Source of the DNA: Marchantia polymorpha subsp. ruderalis
Taxonomy: Eukaryota; Streptophyta; Marchantiopsida; Marchantiales; Marchantiaceae
NCBI GenBank assembly: GCA_037833965.1
Contig: AP031359.1
Span: 1,236,001-1,300,000 of the forward strand
Direction: 5' to 3'
DNA length: 64,000 bases
Both the position numbers and the translations under genes were made by a program. Below, piece by piece: positions 44,752 through 56,001 of the stretch (its first letter is position 1; every line of letters starts with the position of its first letter). A model generated the notes under the pieces. It worked only from the letters and a program-made list of their open reading frames with translations, made no database searches and had not been told where the DNA came from.

Positions 44752-45386
44752 CTACCCCTCTGAAGTACATCGAGGACAAACCCATCGTCCAGCCGGAATA
44801 ACATTGATAGGTGGAGTTAGGCACAACATGTGCCATCCCCAAGAACACCTATCACACACCAACATACAGGCCGCCTGACCAGCGGACCCACATAACATGA
44901 ACCTCAAGCCAGCACGTACTATTGCTAAGCTTGGGTCCATAGTACCATCTATGTTTGGGAGGTGGCATGGCGCACAATTGCGCATATGATCCTTCCAAAC
45001 AACGCCGTCACGACCCTCCAATAAGAGAACTCTAGAAGGTATCACCTCCCGCACTCGCAAGATTGTGCGTCCCGCCATCACATCCAATGTCGTCGGTGGA
45101 GTCTGCTGTAGATAGACGTAGTCTTCCACATGGAATCTACGAATCGATGGTCGATAACCTCCTCCCCGAATGGTTGCATATCGCAACGTATCTCTATGTT
45201 GAGCAATCGCAAGGATCTCAAACGCTGCAGGCATAATTCTTCAAAAGAGCTCTGCACACTGAGAACATACTCCCACCCACATATTTGGGAATCAAGGTTC
45301 ACCACCTCGCTAGACTCACGATGAATTGATGTTGGCAAGTCTGGATCTCGGCTGTGCAATAGAAAATATGGTGAGAAGGAAGCCAA
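44752..45386 (-). pseudogene. Element C integrase C-terminus fused to a PHD-type zinc finger
   Basis: Text from 45386 reads SFSPYFLLHSRDPDLP, the phrase that closes Ty3 integrase cores, then RRFHVEDYVYLQQ and ILRVREVIPSRVLLLEG, like the integrase C-terminal SH3-like fold. The protein ends at 44900-44760 with VCDRCSWGWHMLCLTPP then AGRWVCPRC, giving C-x2-C-x4-H-x2-C and a final C-x2-C, plus the tryptophan before the last pair, as in PHD fingers. PHD fingers commonly read histone H3 tails; in an integrase they could steer insertion toward particular chromatin, as chromodomains do in other Ty3 elements. That role is an inference. Part of a fossil. Confidence 0.75.
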
Positions 45387-45419
45387 GGATGCCTGCCGCC
45401 TGGTATGAACGACCTCTGA

Positions 45420-46506
45420 TAGGTCTTCTCAAGATGGGAGCGGCCACCAACTTGGCCTTGAGCTCAACAAAAGCTCTCTCCTGCTCATCTTTCCATTGCC
45501 ACTCCTGATCTGACTTCAGCAACTGGTTCAAGGACTTGGTTATAGCACTGAATCCCTTCACATACCTCCTATAGTAGTTCACCAAACCCATGAATGCACG
45601 AACTCTACTCACATCCGTGGCACAAGGGATGCGTGCAATAGCCTCCATCTTTGCTTGCTGAACTCCTAAACCACCTGGGTATATCACATGACCCAAGTAC
45701 TCAACCTTCTCTTGGAAGAACTTACACTTCCCAGGATGTAACCTCAATCCATGAGCCCTCAACCGCTCAAACACAATCTGCAAATGTATATGATGTTGCT
45801 CCACAGTGTCACTAAACACCAAGATATCATCAATGTAACATCTGACAAAATCCAATCCCGCCAGGATTCTGTCCATAACTCTCTGAAACTCGGCAGGTGC
45901 ATTCTTAAACCCAAAGGGTAAGAATTGCCACTGATACAAACAATCCTTGCCGTGGAAATTGACGCCCCAGAATGCTGTCTTGGTCTTGTCCTCCTCCCGA
46001 ATTGGCAACTGATGATATCCTGCCCAAAGATCCAAAGTACTAAAAATCCTCGCATGTCCCACCACATCAAAGATCTCCTAAGGTGTAGGCATGACATACT
46101 TATCGGACTTCGTCTGGCGATTGATAGGACGGTAGTCTCCACACATGCGCCTATCCGTGTAGTTGCCATGTACATCCTTCTTCACCGGCATGACAGTGGC
46201 TGACGCATACTCACCATGTGATAACTCCACTAGTCCAGCCTCCAGTATGTCCAACGTCCTACTTCGAATCAAATCTCTCTCCATCTCACTGTATCGATAA
46301 GGATGACGGAAGATTGGCGTATCACTAGCCAATTCGTTCCGTATACCGGGTCCAATCAACGCACCCAACTCCTTCATACTAAAGGCAAAACAACTCTTAT
46401 AGTTTTCTAGGAATTTTGTCAATCGTCGCCTCTCCCCTCGTGTGATCTGGGAACCAATCAATGACTTCCATTCCATAGATACATTAGAGGGAGGCGACAC
46501 TGTCAA
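45420..46506 (-). pseudogene. Element C reverse transcriptase
   Basis: Clear Ty3/gypsy polymerase motifs: LIGPGIRNELASDTPIFRHP, RDLIRSRTLDILEAGLVEL, VMPVKKDVHGNYTDRRMCGD, FSTLDLWAGYHQLPI, FLPFGFKNAPAEFQRVMD, the catalytic YIDDILVF (about 45835), LHPGKCKFFQEKVEYLGHVI and RAFMGLVNYYRRYVKGFS. This directly follows the methyltransferase region in the polyprotein. Part of a fossil. Confidence 0.92.
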
Positions 46507-46829
46507 TGGTTGCTACGCTACACCCTTCAAAGAAGGGTTCTCCATACCCTTCTTTGTAGCCACCTCCACCTCGTAGTCATCTCCAGGTGTAGCAGACACG
46601 TTCTCCAACTGCATGGGTTGCAACTCTGGCGAGTCCTCTCATCACATCTCATGAACTCCAAGGATGACAAATATCTCACCTGTTGCCCCTAGCCATTGCC
46701 ATTTCCGTCCCTGTAGGCAATGAGCTAACAAGTAGTGTATCAACCACCAAATCAACGTGCAAACGGCGTTGCTCCGCCAAACCCAAGCTCACAATCCACG
46801 TCAAGGAGTTCAAGTCCATACCTTGATCC

Positions 46830-47881
46830 AAAACCTGACGACGCAAAGCCTCATAAACTGTAGCAGCTGCGGTCACACCAATCATAAATTCCATCGCACG
46901 CTCTCTCTCATCGACGTTGGGCTCCACCAACTGATGTACGGTACTGTCCCACAGTCCAAGTCCACCATCACAATATGCATGTGATGCCGGATAACTGACT
47001 AATGTAGGTAAAGCCATCCGAGGCTGACCTACGCGATTCACCAACGCCATAGGTGACGTGTCAGCAACTCTCACCACCTGAGAGTGTCGGGAAACATCCA
47101 AGATACTGTCAACGGTGACTATAGGATCACGCTACACAGATCCATAGGCATGACACAATATTTCTTGTGGCAAAAGGTTAGTCCACCATAAATGTGCACG
47201 ATGAGCACGTGATCCAACCCGCGCAGCATCCAATAGTACTGCTGATCCAATCCATGCTCGGACCTGATGGACACTCGCCATCAACTGAGCCCGAGTGTCA
47301 CCCAACAATGATACATTCTCTAGAATGTATGCTGGAGAACGTGTCTGCTACACCTGGAGATGACGTAACACTCGCATCATCTCCCAAAACATCCAAGATC
47401 TGGGATCATGCAACCCTGTCCCATGTCCAGCGCGTGTGTGTCCCTGACATGGCCATCCCGCAATCACTATATCAATATGGCCGACTCGATCAAGGTCCGG
47501 CGCCCCCAGCAACAAAATGTATGTAGGCAACGCCTTCTGGTATCCTCTAATAGCTGATCGCGGCAACAACGAAGGAAATCGCTGCATCAACTGTGCAACA
47601 TGTTGTGAAGAAACTCAACGTGCAGTCTCGTCCTTCTCCACATACAAGTATTTCCGTACGAGAAGACCTGACTGCAATACTGCAGCCACACCAGTGCTGA
47701 TCCCACCAAAAAGATCCAGCAAACAAACACCCTTTGGGGAATACTCCAATGCAATAGGTGTAGTAACCAATGGAGACAATGCGCTAGAACCACCAACTAG
47801 CCGATCAGCTGAAGCCCTCTCTGACTTTGCTGGTAAAGAGGTTTCACTATAAGCCTTCTTCACCAACCTATCAGCCTCCAA
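46830..47881 (-). pseudogene. Element C cytosine-5 DNA methyltransferase domain
   Basis: Motifs in order on the minus strand: LLDLFGGISTGVAAVLQ (motif I, binds S-adenosylmethionine, about 47720), YLYVEKDETAR (motif II-like), GHIDIVIAGWPCQGHTRAGH (motif IV, catalytic cysteine in PCQ, about 47450), an ENV-containing motif VI (about 47320), LLDAARVGSRAHRAHLWWTN (like the RARYFWGN block of DNMT3-type enzymes, about 47200), and NVDERERAMEF (motif IX-X region, about 46900). The motif VIII wording hints at the DNMT3 or a bacterial-like branch rather than CMT or MET1, but only a tree can decide. It sits in the polyprotein between protease and reverse transcriptase, the same place as in element B. Part of a fossil. 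Confidence 0.88.
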
Positions 47882-48088
47882 CCGTAGTGCTTGACAAGAA
47901 CTTCACAGTGGAACATTCAAAGATGATGACACTGCCGCTGCGAGGCTCACAATCTCCTCCACCTTCTCATAGACATGAGTATCGTTGGTTGACATGTTCC
48001 CCTCTAATAAGTCATTAGGCCAGGTAAGCACTCCGCTGAAACCCGCAACGGAAGCTAAGACCGCAGATGAAGATTCAAGAGGTCGATT

Positions 48089-48718
48089 TCAAGAAATAAA
48101 TCTCACTGGCAGCTCGCTCAAACATCCATCGCCAGACTGCCAACCAAGACGATAGGCAGCACTCTCTGTCCAATAGTCCATCCGAAAACCCATCGGATAT
48201 AACAGAGCTCCACCAACAAGCACATCATATGATTCTGCTGATGTAAAAACCGCACGAACTCCAAACTGCAAGCTATCATGAGCATGATCATGCCTCAACT
48301 GCACTGATATGCTCTCCCTAGTCATAAAATAAGACCTATCGCTGGCGCCATTAAGTGAAGTCTGGATCTGGAATGGGCAAGGTTCCAACTTTGACCTCCG
48401 AATACCCAAACTAATGCATGTAGCCTTGCCCAACATCAAGGGTTGTGCACCAGAATCCAACAAAACTCTGGCTGGGACATACACCTGTCCGGTAGAGCTC
48501 ACTAAGCGAAATAAGCCACCCCGGTTGTCCACCATATACACATTAGGGACAATCGTCTCACGATCAATGGCTGGTCGAGCTGGTAAAAACTCCATCCTTG
48601 CCGCTGCCGCCTGCCAAGTCGTCTCCTCGAACAATGTAGACCTTGAGGATGGCTCCTTAACCATATCCTGATGTATCTCGGCACTCGTAGCAGTGACTCT
48701 CCCACGCTCACACAACAT
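48089..48718 (-). pseudogene. Element C protease region
   Basis: An open stretch of 209 codons carries the aspartic protease motif LLDSGAQPLMLGKATCISLG, preceded by REETTWQAA-like and RETIVPNVYMVDNRGGLFRL text and followed by SYFMTRESISVQLRHDHAHD and YDVLVGGALLYPMGFRMDYW. The order gag, protease, methyltransferase is the same in element B. Part of a fossil. Confidence 0.88.
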
Positions 48719-48736
48719 GGCTACTACCCGAAATAC

Positions 48737-50533
48737 TTAAGCCAAATCAATACCAAAGTTCATCAACTCCGTGGCTGAAAACAATGGAGATCGCAAGACT
48801 GAAGTGGCCATCCGCATCACTGCACTAGATGGCACGTCTGCGTCCAGAACAGATGATGTAAGAACCTTAGTTCTCACTCCAGTGTCACTAGGTGTTGCAG
48901 GTCTCATAGATGAATTGTTACCCACCTCTGACAACAAAAAGGATTGAGGAAGTCTAGACTGACGTCCACCCTCACCCCTCCGAGGATCCAACTCCACAGT
49001 CGCACCACGTGGCTCTAAAGTGCGAGCACCACCTCTAGTCACTGCAACTGATGCCTCAACCTTTGCTGCACTAGCCAAATAGAAGAAATCCTCTCCCTCG
49101 TAAGATGTGGAAGTGCTCGACTCCAGACCAGCCATAGCAGCAAGTCTCTGCTCCAACTGCTCAATCCGGGCAGCCATAGCGCTCTTTGTGGCTGAAGTAG
49201 CACTCGCTATGGTACCTCTACCGCCTCTGCCACCTCGACCACCTCGACCACCTCGGCCTCGTGGAGCATCACCGCCACGACCTCTACCTCCAGATCTCAA
49301 CTTAGGATGAAGGTCAAAACAACGCTCTCGAGGGTGACCCGGTAGATGACAATGGTCACAGGTCACCTGTGCCGGCTGCGGCCTAGCATGTGAAGTTTGT
49401 CCCTCTCTCTCCTGGGAACAATCCTTCCTGATATGACCACATCCGCATGCCCAACATGATGGTCCATGTGATTGGCTAGAAAATAAAGGCAATGGTGGCC
49501 ACGCACTAGGCTCTCTGTGACCTGAAGGATGTCGTGTTTGAACTCCACGACTCCCACCACCACCACCCATGGGGCGAGACTGTGATGTATTGTGTGGGAT
49601 ACGGAAAGTAGTGGTCGTGTCCCTCGCAAATGTAGACGTCACCACCCTCTCCTCCACCATGTTAAGCTCAATCTTCTTAGAAAGAGCAAACACATGGGCT
49701 AATGTGGGTGATGCGTCGCTCATGAGAGTAGCATCACGAACTCTCCTCCGCAACTCTCTGTCCAGAATCTGATATCAATACTGGACAGCCTGTGCCTTAA
49801 TCACACCGTGAGTAATTGAAATCAGACGTCGCATACGAGTGTATGCCTCACGAAGATTCTCACCAATCTTCCCTTCGAACTTCTGGAGACTCCTCAACTT
49901 CTCTGTCTTCATCCCCTGATAGTTTTTCCTCAACCTCTGGAAGAACTCAGGAATGGGGCTAAACGAAGGTACGCCACTAGCATCTCCTCCCGTGCTGCCA
50001 CCAGCAATGCTAACCATACCGCTGCTGATACTGGTACTAGTTGCGCCAACTGCTCCACTAGTACCCTCGTTGATGCTCCTACTCGCACCTCCACTGATGC
50101 CGATACTCACACCTCCACTGGTATCCACATCACCCTGGGTAATGGATAAGTAGTCCGGAGACCAATGACGTCTCCATGCATCAATCTCTACAACATAATC
50201 TCTCCCAAACTCATGATAATCGTTCATGGAAGGCCCCTTCAAATGCTAAAATAACCCCTTCCACGCAAAGAAGGGTGTAAACAACGTGGGGTTACGCAGA
50301 AACTACATATCTCACCATGTGTCAAACCTCTGAATAAAATCATCGAGCTCGATGGTGCCCACTGCACTAGGGTAATGTCGAGGGCCCTTCACGGCCCCGT
50401 ACATCCCGTCCATGTCCCAAATCAATGGGGTTGAAACATTGGACGATATCATCACCGAAGACCCTGTGTCTGCAACACTCTGGTACTCCTTCGCAACAAC
50501 TGGCAAGATAAGTGAAGGTAGCCGATACCTCAA
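48737..50533 (-). pseudogene. Element C gag with two zinc knuckles
   Basis: From the N-terminal side: TPLIWDMDGMYGAVKGPRHY (about 50460), a serine/glycine-rich linker with SGGAS and STGGDASG repeats (about 50120-49960), FFQRLRKNYQGMKTEKLRSL and FEGKIGENLREAYTRMRRLI, then DATLMSDASPTLAHVFALSK and IELNMVEERVV. Two CCHC knuckles follow, CWACGCGHIRKDC (about 49460-49420) and CDHCHLPGHPRERC (about 49360-49320), then a glycine/arginine-rich stretch (about 49300-49210) and a coiled piece ARIEQLEQRLAAMAGL. Gag packages element RNA. Part of a fossil. Confidence 0.88.
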
Positions 50534-51019
50534 CTCACTCCCCGTAAATCCACCGCGGTCCTCAACAGGACCACTAAACTGCTCCGTGATGACGAAATCT
50601 CAACTGGCACCACTGCCAGATCTCCACCCAGTAACCCTATGTGCACCTGACGTCGTGCCGCATGAGCTACTCTAGCCCTACTAACTAAGAGGTATGGGCA
50701 ACCTAACCTTTCATCACCGCAAGAAGACTCTCACGGTCTTTTGGTCATCACTCCAGTCTCACCGTGAGAGAAACAAAGATAGGCCGGCCGGTGATCAAGT
50801 CCAACCCCCTATCGACAGCACAAAGGAGTAAAACTACTCCGGAAATCAGCGTCACCCCTACACGGGCGCGCACCAGGAAGCAAGACTGGAGAGGATTCAA
50901 ACACAAGCAAATAGCTAGCAACGACTCTCTAGTCTAAAGGAAACACATCACAAAACAAGACAACACACACAGGACATCGCATCGCTTTGCGATCCCGATT
51001 TGATCTTCATCGCCCGCTA

Positions 51020-52265
51020 TCACCTTCCGCCTCCAGCGTCTACAATGGCATCTCGTCCACCAGGTTGCATACAGAATCTCCACGCTAGGCTATCACACTC
51101 CACATATTCTACTAGGAGTCTATCAAACTATGATTTTCAATATGCCAACTGGCTAATCACCAAAAAATCATAATCAGTATTAATCGATATGATACGAAAT
51201 CTATAAATGCAGTACCGTCAAATTACAATGAGTGAAACCGGATGCAAAACTCCAATCTCTTCATAATTAAGCTCTTCTTTCTTCTTCTTCTTCTTCTTCT
51301 TTTTTCTTTTTTTCAAGAAAGAAGTAACAAAAAATTGAAATCTGATATATGATCAAATGTGCCTAAACTACGTCTGTAAACTGAAGTAGTTTAGACATCA
51401 GATGTTCTGATATCCCTGGTGATTCTCATCTTAGTGTAACTATAAAATAAAATATCTAAATGATTCACTATCATTTAGATGTACAACTAACTCACTCTCA
51501 TTATAAGATGCTAAGTTTTTGGCTGCTGCTAGTACATGCACTGCAAGGTGACCAACCAGTCTAGTACATAGTATGCAGCAGTTACTATGTAGCAGAATAC
51601 GATCAATTTTCAAACTTTGTTTTTGCTTGATTCACAAGAAACAAGCCTTCTTAACCACGGTAATCTAGAAAAAGCATGTCTTTGCTACATCTGATGTACT
51701 TCATTTCCAGTCTTGTATTGATCAGTTGTATTACTGAACCCAAAAAACAATAGCCTATAATTACTCAACGCCTACTCACATAGCTGTACACAGCATAATT
51801 GAAGTTTTCTTTGTCTCACACAACAAACAAAGTACATCCACCTTCCAAAGAAATTGATGAGATTGAGTTCCCTCGTTTCTGACGTGGTGATATTTCCGTG
51901 TAGAAAAACCACTTCCTTTCTAATACTTCTTTTGTGGAGAAAAAAGAAATCTATTTACAGCAGTTGTAAGACCAGGAACAATTATTTTTATTTTGTTGAT
52001 AGATTTGTATGAATGCTATTACAAAGAGAAACCAAGAAACAAGGTGAAGGAATTTTTGTGCAAAGGGGGCATTTCTTCACTTCAGCTAAAGAGCTAAAAT
52101 AATTCATTCTGTATAGAGAAGAATGCAAACACAGATACCAGCGTGAATATTCATGGAAGAGCTCCCTTCATACCGCAACCAAGGCTTGCCACGAGATGTA
52201 GAGTTCCATCTTCGCGCCCTTCATAGGAGAATACACCTTGCCGGCATATCGCTTCGCCTCTTCAA
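51020..52265 (-). other. Element C leader region, with block shared with element B
   Basis: The stretch 51480-51870 (minus) matches 15430-15810 of element B for about 390 bp, including ACAAAGAAAACTTCAAT and TGCATACTATGTACTAG. No coding function is apparent in either. A CTT microsatellite lies at 51276-51300. The parts 51020-51480 and 51880-52265 match nothing else in the window. Confidence 0.6.
51276..51300. repeat. CTT microsatellite
   Basis: Eight or so CTT units followed by a T-rich run, inside the leader region of element C. Confidence 0.9.
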
Positions 52266-52269
52266 AGTT

Positions 52270-52626
52270 CTGCCAACTTACAGCACTCCATCTTTGCCAT
52301 CTTGCAAAACCCGTTGCAAATGAAAATCTTTCGTTGTCCTCCGTTTAATACTGCTTTTACATAAGACACGCAGTCAATTGCCGTAATAGCATCTCAAGGG
52401 CTTACTGTCATGGTTTGCCCAGGTTTGCAGGGTTGGTGGCCTGTACGACTGCGTTCACTGCATCTGCCACTGCTTCACGCTGAGCCACATGTAATAAGTA
52501 GCTCACTATCGACTTTTCAGTATATTCGTAAGCCAACAACGTCAGGCAGTCCTGACCAAGTTTGTGACAAGGGGCAGATGCGCAACACTGTTGCACCTTC
52601 AATGTACAGCGAGAGCTCCGGGACAA
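52270..52626 (-). pseudogene. RanBPM-like CRA-domain gene fragment inside the element C leader
   Basis: Minus-strand text reads QDCLTLLAYEYTEKSIVSYL, then LLHVAQREAVADAVNAVVQA and TNP, then in sequence just downstream LEMLLRQLTACL. This matches the CRA/C-terminal part of plant RanBPM-type proteins (usual wording LLAYE-P-SP--YLL, QREAVADAVNAA-L-TNP, LE-LLRQLTAC), scaffold proteins that work with CTLH ubiquitin ligases. In-frame stops separate the two parts, and no SPRY or LisH region is found upstream, so it is a relic. It has the same orientation as element C and lies between its 5' terminal repeat and gag; a host fragment captured by, or inserted into, the element are both possible. Confidence 0.6.
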
Positions 52627-53835
52627 CTACTGGTATCTTGAAGTACATTAGAATTCCATAACTAATCTGCCTGTTTGATGCCAAGGATGGGCAACCAATT
52701 TTTTGTCAAAGACTCTACCATGCCTTACCCTTGTATTTCCAACACAACTGATCTTGTTAACGAGTAGGACTAAAGGACTGCCTTCGGAAACATCTGTACC
52801 TCCTGAAAACGAATCATGGAATGTTCAAGAGTCAAAGCTTCACAGAATGTGACTTGTGTGCAGCTTCTAACACCCTAGCAGACCTCACTATTTGATGTTC
52901 TCTGTGTTTTTTGATATTGAGCTAAAGCTCAAACTCAAGCTTTTAGCGCTTGGCCGACTGATCTTTGTCCTTTTGGCACCCTACGTGTTGCCATAATCTG
53001 TCCGTTGCTAAACCTGAGAGCGACGAGCTTCTTCTTCTACGGCCAGGATTCAACGCCACTTCTAATACTTCATGGCAGCTGCTTCGCATACCACGCTCAA
53101 GCAAATCTCAAAACCCTACTCAAGGCTATCTACTGCTGTTGTTGATGTTATATGAGATAGCCCACCTGTTCCGGCCATAATCTTACGACTCTCCTTGATT
53201 GTCATAAGATACGAGCGATTACAGGAAGGGTTCTGGGATACTGTCAAGGCTTTTCCGAATAGTGTCAATGTTTTTCCAATGAACTTGACCAAACACCAAA
53301 CCTCGTATAGTTCCCACAGCAGCTGCGACGAACTTCCTAACACCATGATATGTTCCACTCTTGAGATTTCATGCACCCACGCCTTACTCGACAATTCTCT
53401 AAAATGAACTCAGTAATTATACAGATTTTGTTACCAAGTCGATATTCACTACTGATCACCAACTTCTGCTACTGCTAGCTCAAGCTCCGAATTCCCTCCG
53501 TTCTGCAACACCTAAAACTCGTCTCTCGGCCGAAGACGCATTCACTCGTGAGCATCAAAATCCTCAGTACATAAGTCACCCTTCCATGCACGGCTTGAGA
53601 TGAAGAAGAGAATTTGAAATTCCTACTCCAACCCGCGTTTTTACAACACTGACAGTCAAACAAACAATCGATGCAACTAAACAAACTCTCCAACCGAATA
53701 ATCAAAAACCTGTCTGAAAGTTCCGCCTGATCAACTTATTACTCAGTCGTTCAATTGCTTCACAAAAAACACAAAAAACGAGTACAACCAGATTCCGTCG
53801 GCAGTAACAATTTTAATGAACATGAGTTCTTCGAG
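52627..53835 (-). other. Element C leader, outer part
   Basis: No recognised domains. Open frames of 92 and 76 codons (minus, 53116-53394 and 53475-53705) lack family features. Just inside the terminal repeat the phrases CTCGAAGAACTC and AAAATTGTTA recur in element B at 13468-13505, and a looser match (TTCGGAGCTTGAG against TTCGGACCTTGAG) occurs near 53505 and 13580. Confidence 0.4.
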
Positions 53836-54092
53836 TGAAATAAATGGGAGATTCCCACTGGAATTTCCATCGGTCGTTTACCCTACTGGCAAAACCGTCA
53901 CCGTCACAGACATAGTCAAGCCAAACCCACTTCACACTCGGAGATTGCAAGTTGATGCTCCCGGGCACTACTCCCAACGCGCTAGGCTTGACTCGAAGAA
54001 CTGATGTTCTTTGAGCCGTCTCCGACCTATACCTTACGACCTGAAACCCTAGGCTTGACACTATTTTTAGCAAAACCAAAAACTACATGACA
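53836..54092 (-). repeat. 5' terminal repeat of element C, 257 bp
   Basis: On the minus strand it starts TGTCATGTAGTTTTTGG at 54092 and ends TTTATTTCA at 53836. It has the same length as the 3' copy 44214-44470, with scattered differences. Hairpin at 53991-54018. It is followed on the element side by CTCGAAGAACTC, as in element B. Confidence 0.82.
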
Positions 54093-55996
54093 TATTTTTA
54101 CCATATATCTTATAATAATTATTACTTTTAATTTATATGGATTTATTTTTTCATACAAAGGTTTGAGGTTTTTACATTATTCAAATTAAAAAAAAACAAG
54201 TTGAAACTGAAACTAAACATTAGTGAAAAAGATTATTCTTTTAAGGAGTTTCAAAGTTGTTGCAAAGAGAAGATTATTACTTCTCATTTCATCACGGAAT
54301 ACAGTTTGCAACAAAATATTGTTTTTGAGAGTCTTAGTTGTAAAATGTTGAAAAAAATGTGCAGTATGTTAGCCAATCTTGTATATTATATGAATTTTGC
54401 ACCAAAACTATTAATACTGCAATATGTTCTAAAAACCTTATTTTTAAGTACAATGAATTTTTTGACATCACTAAAACAAAGACACATACATGATTATAGT
54501 CGTTTGAGAATTTTAGATTGTATGTCTTTTTTTATACTTAAGATTTGTAGATACAAGCTACATACTTCATCCAAAAAATATCATCGTCTTTGATATGCTA
54601 GTGTTGTGAGAAGCTATACCCTATGAAATCCACTAGTTTGTTAGATTATTGTCAAAAGAAATGTTTCTTTCAACAATCAAAGATTAAAAAAGAAGAAATT
54701 TTTATTTTTTTTTGCATGGACAAGGATAAATTTTCACTCATTGATGTTTTTAGAAAGAAGATTAATCATTTTTTGATTAAAGATATAAAAGAAAAAGATT
54801 TTTTGATACAGATAGAGCAAATTTTTGAAGAGAAAATATTGTAGTTGCATTTTATATTGATGAGACTCAAACATCTACACCAGACAATATAGATCAATCA
54901 AAATTGTCTACAAGAAGATCAAAAAATCAATTTAATAAAAAATTTGTAAGATATGGATTATAGTTTAATTTATTATTTAAAAAAATTTCAATCCTAATAT
55001 AGAGAAGGATGAAGACAGTGCGTTACTCTTGAAAAAAAAAACCATTTTTTATTGAGAGCTCAAGCCTCAATCAATACGCTTGAGTGAAATACTACTATGG
55101 ACCAAGAAATGCAATTGTTGATGGATTATAAGATCTTGGAGCTAATGAAGTTTTCAAAAAGTCAATCTTTTATTGATTGCAAGTGGATGTAAAAGTTGTA
55201 GAACAATCAAATAGATGACAAATATAAAATTTCCAAAGCTAGATAAGTTAGCACAATTTTCAAACAAGAAAAAGATGTTGAGTAAAACTCTTTTTTTTCA
55301 TATGTATAAAATTATGCTATAATTTGACTAATATCTGCACTTGCTGCAGTACTTAGTTTGCTAAAGAATTAGATACATTTAGTTATAAATTTCTTTATGG
55401 ATTCTCAAAGAAAATAATCTACATCGGACAAACACTTGGTTTAGGAAAAAAAGGTCAAGAGAAATTTGTTTCTAGATTGCTGAAATCATTATATGAATTG
55501 AAACCAAATTCTAGGCAGTGAAATGAGAGATTTGATAAGTTTATGAAAGCAAAAAAATTTTCACAGATTGTGTATGATTTATGTGTATACATAAAAAATG
55601 TGAATGATGAGATCTCCAATCTTCTAATTATAAATATATATGAAATTGACATATCATTTTGGCAAAGAATCAATCCAATGTTGACAAATGCAAGAAGCAA
55701 TTGAAGTCTGCATTTAAGATGAAGAATTTGAATAAGTCCAAAAGTATATTATGAATGAATAAGTATGAATATTATAAGTATGAATATTCATAACAATTTG
55801 GAAAAAAATACCTAAACAAAAAAGATAGATTTGATAGAGAGTTGCTGCTATGATAAAGTCAAGGCAAATACATTCAATGTGTTCTTGATAGATCTAACAT
55901 GGCAATCTCTAAAGGACTTCTTTGGCAACACACTTCAAACATTCTGCAGCTTAATGTCCAACCAATGTCATTGATAAAATAGTTATTATTAATTTA

Positions 55997-56001
55997 CTAT
56001 G
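55997..56001 (+). repeat. Target site duplication CTATG, left of unit E
   Basis: CTATG here and at 59336-59340 flank unit E exactly, next to its TGTGATG start and ATCACA end. Confidence 0.88.

Larger units (their letters stand above)
44214..54092 (-). mobile_element. Element C: Ty3/gypsy element with DNA methyltransferase and PHD finger
   Basis: This is the best-preserved family member, 9879 bp between two 257-bp terminal repeats. Parts in order on the minus strand: 5' terminal repeat 54092-53836; leader region to about 50640 with a RanBPM-like fragment; gag 50533-48737 with two zinc knuckles; protease 48718-48089; cytosine methyltransferase 47881-46830; reverse transcriptase 46506-45420; integrase C-terminal part 45386-44910; PHD-type finger 44900-44760; 3' terminal repeat 44470-44214. 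A purine run (AGGGGGGCGAG, 44589-44599 region) about 110 bp before the 3' repeat may be the polypurine tract. I see no flanking target duplication. It is a fossil with a moderate number of breaks, and RNase H and the integrase core are not recognised. Confidence 0.85.

Noticed and set aside
44752-45234. The cysteine cluster as a gag zinc knuckle
   Set aside because: Spacing C-x2-C-x4-H-x2-C with a W-V-C-x2-C end fits a PHD finger, and the position is after the integrase, not in gag.
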